The notes beneath the pieces are model-generated. The model was not told the DNA's origin. It was given only the letters and a program-made list of their open reading frames with translations, and ran no database searches. This document shows, one piece after another, positions 59,031 through 64,000 of a DNA stretch of 64,000 bases. Origin of the DNA: Actinomycetes bacterium (GTDB taxonomy: Bacteria > Actinomycetota > Acidimicrobiia > Acidimicrobiales > Palsa-688); assembly GCA_021850325.1 (NCBI GenBank), contig JAJZMF010000035.1:7666-71665 (forward strand), given 5' to 3'. The position numbers and the translations under genes were made by a program. Positions within the stretch are counted from its first letter, which is position 1. Each line of letters opens with the position of its first letter.

Positions 59031-60467
59031 ATGCTGGAACCCACCGCAGCCGCCGCCCTGCCCACCGATGTCGACGCCGTGGCCGTCCCGGTCCACGACG
59101 ACCTGAGGGCCCCCGACGGGGCCGGGCCGGCCCCGGGCCCCGAGCTCCTCCGCCGGTGCGGCTTCGAGGGCAAGCCGGGCCAAGCGGTCATCCTGCCCGG
59201 GGAGGACGGCAGGGCTCTGGTCGCCGTGGGCGTCGGCGCCCCGGGCGGCTTCGACGCCGGGTCGGCCCGGGCAGCGGGGGCGGCCCTGGCCGGGCAGTGC
59301 TCCCACCTGCGCTCGGTGGCCACCACGGTGCTCGCCGCCGGGCCGTCGGCGGGTGGGGGCGCTGCGCCGGGCCTGGCCTCGGCGCTGGTGGAGGGCGCGC
59401 TCCTCGCCGCCTACCGGTACCCGGGCGCCCGGCGCAAACCGCCCGTCCATGACCTGGAGCACCTGGTCGTCGTGGGTGCCGATCAGGCCGAGCTGGCACG
59501 GGGCACGGTCTCCGCCCGGGCCACCAGCCGGGCCCGCGACTGGGTCAACGAGCCCGCGGGCAGCATGAACCCGACCCGGCTGGCACAGGTGGCGACCGAG
59601 CTCGGCGCCGCCTCAGGCTTCGCCGTCGAAGTCTGGGACGAACAGCGCATAGCCGCCGAACGCCTGGGAGGCATCCTCGGGGTCTCAGCCGGTTCCGCCA
59701 CCCCTCCCCGGCTGGTCCGCCTGGCCTACGAGCCGGCCGGCGCCGTCGCCACGGTGGCCCTGGTGGGCAAGGGCATCACCTTCGACTCCGGTGGGCTGTC
59801 GCTCAAGCCGCACGAGGGCATGCTCACGATGAAGGGCGACATGGGAGGTGCAGCGGCGGTCCTGGCCAGCGTGGCCGCGGCGGCCGAGCTCGGGCTGCCG
59901 GTCCGAGCCCTCGGCTTCCTGGCCCTGGCCGAGAACATGCCCAGCGGCTCGGCCACCCGCCTGGGCGACGTGCTCATCGCCCGCAACGGCACCTCCATCG
60001 AGGTCCTCAACACCGACGCCGAGGGCCGCCTGGTCCTGGCCGATGCCCTCAGCCTGGCCGTCGAGGAACGACCCGACGCCATCGTCGACGTCGCGACCCT
60101 CACCGGTGCCAAGGTCATCGCCCTCGGCAACGACGTGACAGGGGTCATGGGCACCTCCCCGGACCTCGTGGCCCGGGTGCTCGCTGCGGGCCGGGCGGCC
60201 GGGGAGCCGGCATGGGAGCTGCCGCTCGTGCAGGAGTACCGGGCCCAGCTCGACTCCGAGGTCGCCGACCTGAGGAACGTGGGGACCGGGAGGGCAGCCG
60301 GGAGCATCATGGCGGGCCTCTTCCTGCGCGAGTTCGTGTCCGACGTCCCCTGGGCGCACCTGGACATCGCCGGGTGCGAGATGGCCGAGCGGAGCGAGGG
60401 ATGGCTCACCAAGGGGGGTACGGGCTGGGCGGCCCGTACCCTGGTCGAGCTGCTGCGGGCGTGGTGA
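59031..60467 (+). CDS. pepA: Leucyl aminopeptidase (M17)
   Basis: 478 aa, family-typical. Metal and catalytic residues lie in VGKGITFDSGGLSLKP (K247, D252, K259), MKGDMGGAA (D270) and NTDAEGRLVLADAL (D329, E331, R333). The N-terminal macro-like domain is about 1-160. It cleaves N-terminal residues from peptides in the cytoplasm and may help use peptides from the Dpp-type transporter, although not linked to it. Ribosome site AAGGAGTG. Confidence 0.95.
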   Translation: MLEPTAAAALPTDVDAVAVPVHDDLRAPDGAGPAPGPELLRRCGFEGKPGQAVILPGEDGRALVAVGVGAPGGFDAGSARAAGAALAGQCSHLRSVATTVLAAGPSAGGGAAPGLASALVEGALLAAYRYPGARRKPPVHDLEHLVVVGADQAELARGTVSARATSRARDWVNEPAGSMNPTRLAQVATELGAASGFAVEVWDEQRIAAERLGGILGVSAGSATPPRLVRLAYEPAGAVATVALVGKGITFDSGGLSLKPHEGMLTMKGDMGGAAAVLASVAAAAELGLPVRALGFLALAENMPSGSATRLGDVLIARNGTSIEVLNTDAEGRLVLADALSLAVEERPDAIVDVATLTGAKVIALGNDVTGVMGTSPDLVARVLAAGRAAGEPAWELPLVQEYRAQLDSEVADLRNVGTGRAAGSIMAGLFLREFVSDVPWAHLDIAGCEMAERSEGWLTKGGTGWAARTLVELLRAW

Positions 60468-60764
60468 CGGGCGGCGGGCGTGGTGGCGGGCAACCGTGCA
60501 GTCCTCCGCGGCCGATGCCTGGGCACCCACGCAGGTTGCCGGGAAGTGAGCATGTGCAGGGACAGGCCTGCACTGGGCGTGGGCCGGAGGCTCAAGCAGG
60601 CCCCGCTCCGGCCGACAGTGTCGGAGATGGGTACTGAGCACTGGACGCGTCCCGGGCGTACAGAGGCCGGCCTGGTGGCCCAGACAGAGCAAGCCCGGCC
60701 CTCGGCGGCAGCCGGGCACCTGCGGCCGCCACGGGCGCCCTCTGCCAGCCCGGGGCACTGAGCG

Positions 60765-62816
60765 ATGCACGTGCGCTCAGGGGACAGGGAGGGGAGCGGG
60801 CCGGAGCACACCGGGGCCGACCTCCCGCACAACCTGGCCCTGCTCCTGGAGACCTTCCCGACCCCGGCCGCGCTCCTCGACGGCCGGGGTGCAGTGGTGG
60901 CGTGCAACCCGGCCTGCCGGGCCCACCTCTGCGCTGACGGCCATTACCGGCCGGGGCCGCTCTGGCCGGGCCTGACCGGCTCGGAGGAGTGGGGCCCGCT
61001 CAGCGACGTCCTGGCCTCCGGCCGCGCTGTCGAGGTGGACCAGCCCATTGGGGACAACGCAGCGGGCCCGTCGCCGGCTCGCTGGCGCCTCGTCCCCTTC
61101 GACTTCGGCGTCGAGGGGGCCAGGGTGCTGGCCGTCGCCAGCGACGACAGCACAGCGTCGATGAACGCCCGCGAGCACGCAGCCCTGCTGCGCATCGCCA
61201 TGGCCATAGCAGAGGAGTCCAACCCGGTCTCGGTCTTCTTCCTGGTGGCAGAGGAAGCAGCCCGTCTGCTGGAGGCAGACGTGGGTTCGGTGGCCCGCTT
61301 CGAGTCCCCGACCGAACTTGTCAACCTGGCGGCATGGACCGAAGGCGAGCTGCCCGGGATGCCGCCGTACGGCGTCCGCCACCCCATAGCCAGGGGGAGC
61401 GCCACCGAGCAGGTGGCCCGCACCGGCCACAGCGCACGGGTGAGCTCCTACTCCAGGGGCTCCAGCCTCATCTCGGCCATCCTGCACGACGCCGGGGCGC
61501 GGAGCGGCGTGTCCGCCCCCGTGTACGCCGGAGGAAGGCTCTGGGGTTGCGTCTCGGTGGCCTCCACGAGCCCCGAGCCCCTGGCCACCGAAGCCGAGGC
61601 CCTCCTGTGCGAGCTGGCACAGCTGGTGGCGGTGGCGCTCGAAGCCGCCGACCGGCGCGAGAGCCTGCTCATGGCAGCCACGACGGACGCCTTGACGGGC
61701 CTGCCCAACCACCGGGCCTTCCAGGAGCACCTCCGCCGCTTCGTGGCCCACGCCCGGCGTACCGGCTCCCCGCTCGCCATGGTGCTGTTCGACATCGACT
61801 CCTTCAAGCACATCAACGACACCTACGGGCACCCCGCAGGTGACGAGGTGCTGAGCGACGTGGCCGCCCGGCTGCGCTCCACGGTGCGACGCGCCGAACT
61901 GGTCGCGCGCCTCGGGGGGGACGAGTTCGCCGTCCTCATGCCCGGGGCCGACCTGGCCCAGGCCGAGGAGCTGGCCTGCCGGGCCATCGCCCGGATCCGT
62001 TCGGTATCGGTCGGGGGTGCCTCCAAGGTGACGTGCTCGGCCGGCGTGTGCGACCTCGAGCACGCCGCAGACGCCGACGAGATGTACCGCTTTGCAGACG
62101 GTGCCCTCTACTGGGCCAAGGAGCACGGCCGCGACCAGGTGCGCACCTACCTGCCCAACGTCGTCACCGAGCTCTCGGCGAGGGAGCGGGCGGAACGCAT
62201 CGCCCTGGAGCGCCAACGCTCGGCCCTGCTCGCCCTGGCCAGGGCCATCGATGCCAGGGACCCGTCAACCCGGCGGCACTCGGCGCGTGTTGCCGAGATA
62301 TCGGCGCTGCTGGCGGACGCCATGGGCTGGGAGGCCAGTTCCATAGCCCGCCTGCGCCAGGCGGGGCTCCTGCACGACGTCGGCAAGATCGGCATCCCCG
62401 ACGCCGTGCTGTTCAAGCCGGGACGGTTGCTGCCGGCCGAGTACGATGTCGTGAAGGACCACTCCGAACTGGGTGCCCAGATCACCGGGGACGTCCTCGA
62501 TGCCGAGCAGGTCGCCTGGATCCGCCACCACCACGAGCACTGGGACGGCATGGGCTACCCGGGAGGGCGCCGTGGCGACGACATCCCGGAGGGAGCCCAG
62601 CTGCTGGCAGTGGCCGACGCCTGGGACGTGATGAGGTCCGGCCGGGCGTACCGGGCGGCGAAGACGGCACAAGCGGCGATGGCCGAACTGCAGCGCTGCT
62701 CGGGCAGCCAGTTCTCCCCTCACGTGGTCGCAGTTTTCTCCCGGCTGGGGCCCGATGCGCTGAACCTGCACATGCTGCAGGACATGGACGCCAGAGCGGA
62801 CTGGCCGGGCACCTGA
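60765..62816 (+). CDS. PAS-GAF-GGDEF-HD-GYP bifunctional c-di-GMP protein
   Basis: 683 aa. A PAS-like region lies at about 20-130, GAF at about 140-295 and the GGDEF domain at about 300-465 with the exact active site GGDEF at 384-388. HD-GYP is at about 485-675 with HDVGKIGIPD (H537, D538) and HHHEHWDGMGYPGG (GYP 597-599). Both a diguanylate cyclase and a phosphodiesterase look catalytically complete, so net activity probably depends on the sensory domains. No membrane helix: a soluble sensor. It lies about 300 bp after pepA (60468-60764 shows no gene). Confidence 0.92.
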   Translation: MHVRSGDREGSGPEHTGADLPHNLALLLETFPTPAALLDGRGAVVACNPACRAHLCADGHYRPGPLWPGLTGSEEWGPLSDVLASGRAVEVDQPIGDNAAGPSPARWRLVPFDFGVEGARVLAVASDDSTASMNAREHAALLRIAMAIAEESNPVSVFFLVAEEAARLLEADVGSVARFESPTELVNLAAWTEGELPGMPPYGVRHPIARGSATEQVARTGHSARVSSYSRGSSLISAILHDAGARSGVSAPVYAGGRLWGCVSVASTSPEPLATEAEALLCELAQLVAVALEAADRRESLLMAATTDALTGLPNHRAFQEHLRRFVAHARRTGSPLAMVLFDIDSFKHINDTYGHPAGDEVLSDVAARLRSTVRRAELVARLGGDEFAVLMPGADLAQAEELACRAIARIRSVSVGGASKVTCSAGVCDLEHAADADEMYRFADGALYWAKEHGRDQVRTYLPNVVTELSARERAERIALERQRSALLALARAIDARDPSTRRHSARVAEISALLADAMGWEASSIARLRQAGLLHDVGKIGIPDAVLFKPGRLLPAEYDVVKDHSELGAQITGDVLDAEQVAWIRHHHEHWDGMGYPGGRRGDDIPEGAQLLAVADAWDVMRSGRAYRAAKTAQAAMAELQRCSGSQFSPHVVAVFSRLGPDALNLHMLQDMDARADWPGT

Positions 62817-62968
62817 GGGCCACGTCGGGCCGGCATGGGCCTCGAGGCCCGTCGTCTGCGCCGGGTATAACGGCCCTACGGGCCCCGACCAAGGTCCAGG
62901 GGCCCTGCCCCCGGGCCGGTACCAGATTGAACGAGGCCGTCGCCTGCCTGCCTACCCGGGAGGCCCAC

Positions 62969-64000
62969 TTGCGCAAGTCCCTACGCCCCAAGCTCGTCTC
63001 CGTGGCTGTGGCCGTGGCCGTGCTCGCCGTACTGGCCGCGGTCATGGCGCCGGGTGCGCCCGCGCCCCCCGCAGCAGCCGCACCGGCTCGGCCGAACATC
63101 GTCTTCGTCCTCACCGACGACCTGGCGCCAAACCTCGTCACCGCTCAGTTCATGCCGCACCTGGTGGCACTCGAGCACCAGGGCGCCACCTTCACCGACT
63201 ACTTCGTGTCAGACTCGCTGTGCTGCCCGTCCCGGGCCTCGATATTCACCGGGTGGTTCCCCCACGACACACGCGTCTACAACAACGTCGGCCCGAACGG
63301 TGGGGACAAGGCCTTCAACGCCCATGGCGACCAGTACTCCACGATCGCCACCGACCTGGCTGCCGCGGGCTACAAGACGGCAATGATGGGCAAGTACCTC
63401 AACCGCTACCACATGTCCACCCCGACGCCCCCCGGTTGGTCCAGCTGGGACGTGGCTGACTGGGGCTACCCCGAGTTCAACTACACCCTCAAGCAACAGG
63501 GCGCAGTGGTGCACTACGGGGGCCCGGACCAAAAGGGCAAGGACAACTACCTGACCGATGTCCTGTCCCGTCTGGCGGACGGCTTCGTGTCCACGACGGC
63601 CTCAGCCCACAAGCCCTTCTTCCTCGAGGTGGCGACCTTCGCCCCCCATGCCCCCTACACACCGGCACCCAAGTACGCGAGCCTCTACCCCGGCCTCCAG
63701 TACCCCAAGACACCCGCCTACGGGGTGGCCAACACGAGCCCCCCGGACTGGCTACGAGGTCTCCCGCCCATCGGGCCCAAGGCACAGGCCGCCATTGCGG
63801 CCGCCTTCCGTCTGCGTGCCCAGAGCGTGAAGTCGGTGGACGACCTGATAGCCAACCTGGTATCGACGCTCCGCCGTACCGGTGAGTGGTCCAACACCTA
63901 CCTCGTCTTCAGCTCTGACAACGGCCTCCACATGGGCGAGCACGACATGATGCCGGGCAAGCTGACGGCCTTCGACACCGACACGCACGTGCCCCTCATC
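62969..64000 (+). CDS. Exported sulfatase (3' end outside window)
   Basis: The first 344 codons from a TTG with GGGAGG 5 bases ahead. Signal peptide VSVAVAVAVLAVLAAVMAPG. Sulfatase marks: RPNIVFVLTDDLAPN (metal Asp pair D50-D51), SLCCPSRASIFTGWFPHDTR with C85 as the residue converted to formylglycine (CxPSR), and VFSSDNGLHMGEHDMMPGK near the cut. Such enzymes hydrolyse sulfate esters of polysaccharides or glycolipids outside the cell. A formylglycine-generating enzyme is not in the window. Confidence 0.9.
   Translation, partial: MRKSLRPKLVSVAVAVAVLAVLAAVMAPGAPAPPAAAAPARPNIVFVLTDDLAPNLVTAQFMPHLVALEHQGATFTDYFVSDSLCCPSRASIFTGWFPHDTRVYNNVGPNGGDKAFNAHGDQYSTIATDLAAAGYKTAMMGKYLNRYHMSTPTPPGWSSWDVADWGYPEFNYTLKQQGAVVHYGGPDQKGKDNYLTDVLSRLADGFVSTTASAHKPFFLEVATFAPHAPYTPAPKYASLYPGLQYPKTPAYGVANTSPPDWLRGLPPIGPKAQAAIAAAFRLRAQSVKSVDDLIANLVSTLRRTGEWSNTYLVFSSDNGLHMGEHDMMPGKLTAFDTDTHVPLI

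Overview
High-GC DNA from an actinobacterium, most likely class Acidimicrobiia or a relative. This rests on the C-terminal GYWLV-x-GxV-x-FGDAxxxGS repeats of the protein at 54628-58194, a heliorhodopsin, an F420-type oxidoreductase, and many overlapping start/stop codons (ATGA, GTGA, one TTGA) with frequent GTG starts. Both ends cut a gene: an OmpR-type response regulator on the left and a sulfatase on the right. No rRNA, tRNA or CRISPR array was found. Taxonomy is an inference; no database search was possible.

Region 1 (1-13.7 kb) holds regulated exporters and debris. A response regulator diverges from a MacB/FtsX-type ABC exporter. A TetR regulator with two matching operators faces an MDR oxidoreductase/LLM flavin-oxidoreductase pair. 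From 6.8 to 9.8 kb lie remnants of a second TCS-plus-FtsX module, an ArsR fragment, two copies of a roughly 200-bp repeat, and an intact BrnTA toxin-antitoxin pair. Then comes a four-gene operon (ABC-2 permease, two ATPases, TetR) with a readable promoter and operator.

Region 2 (13.7-17.1 kb) is a same-strand chain of toxin-antitoxin and defence genes. It has a 5'-truncated RES toxin, the tail of a UvrD-type helicase, the head of a PD-(D/E)XK nuclease, and MntA and HepT pieces joined into one chimeric open frame. Two intact PIN-toxin modules follow, the second with a 36-bp palindromic operator.

Region 3 (17-30.2 kb) has a KimA-like permease, a GntR/DUF1648 pair, a HAD-GH65 fusion enzyme, an HTH antitoxin with a decayed PIN partner, a very long glycine-rich surface protein, and divergent from it a heliorhodopsin with all key residues.

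Region 4 (30.2-42.8 kb) is a minus-strand series: a PAS/HTH (DauR-like) regulator, a complete dipeptide/oligopeptide ABC transporter, a class V aminotransferase, a pyruvate-dehydrogenase-E1-like enzyme, a GrpB-family protein and an FkbM methyltransferase. It reads as peptide or amino-acid uptake followed by deamination and oxidative decarboxylation.

Region 5 (42.9-50.5 kb) encodes a hydrogenase-4/formate-hydrogenlyase-like membrane complex under an ArsR regulator, in the order I recall for M. tuberculosis Rv0081-Rv0087. The large subunit lacks the cysteines that hold Ni-Fe, so it is better viewed as an energy-converting-hydrogenase-related (Ehr) complex.

Region 6 (50.7-54.3 kb) has two facing TauE/SafE plus DUF1634 cassettes with a HutC-type GntR regulator between them; both cassettes carry the same GTACGTAC element at their 5' ends. 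Region 7 (54.6-64 kb) carries a kelch/Ig-like surface protein, a PduO-type adenosyltransferase, leucyl aminopeptidase, a GGDEF/HD-GYP protein and an exported sulfatase.
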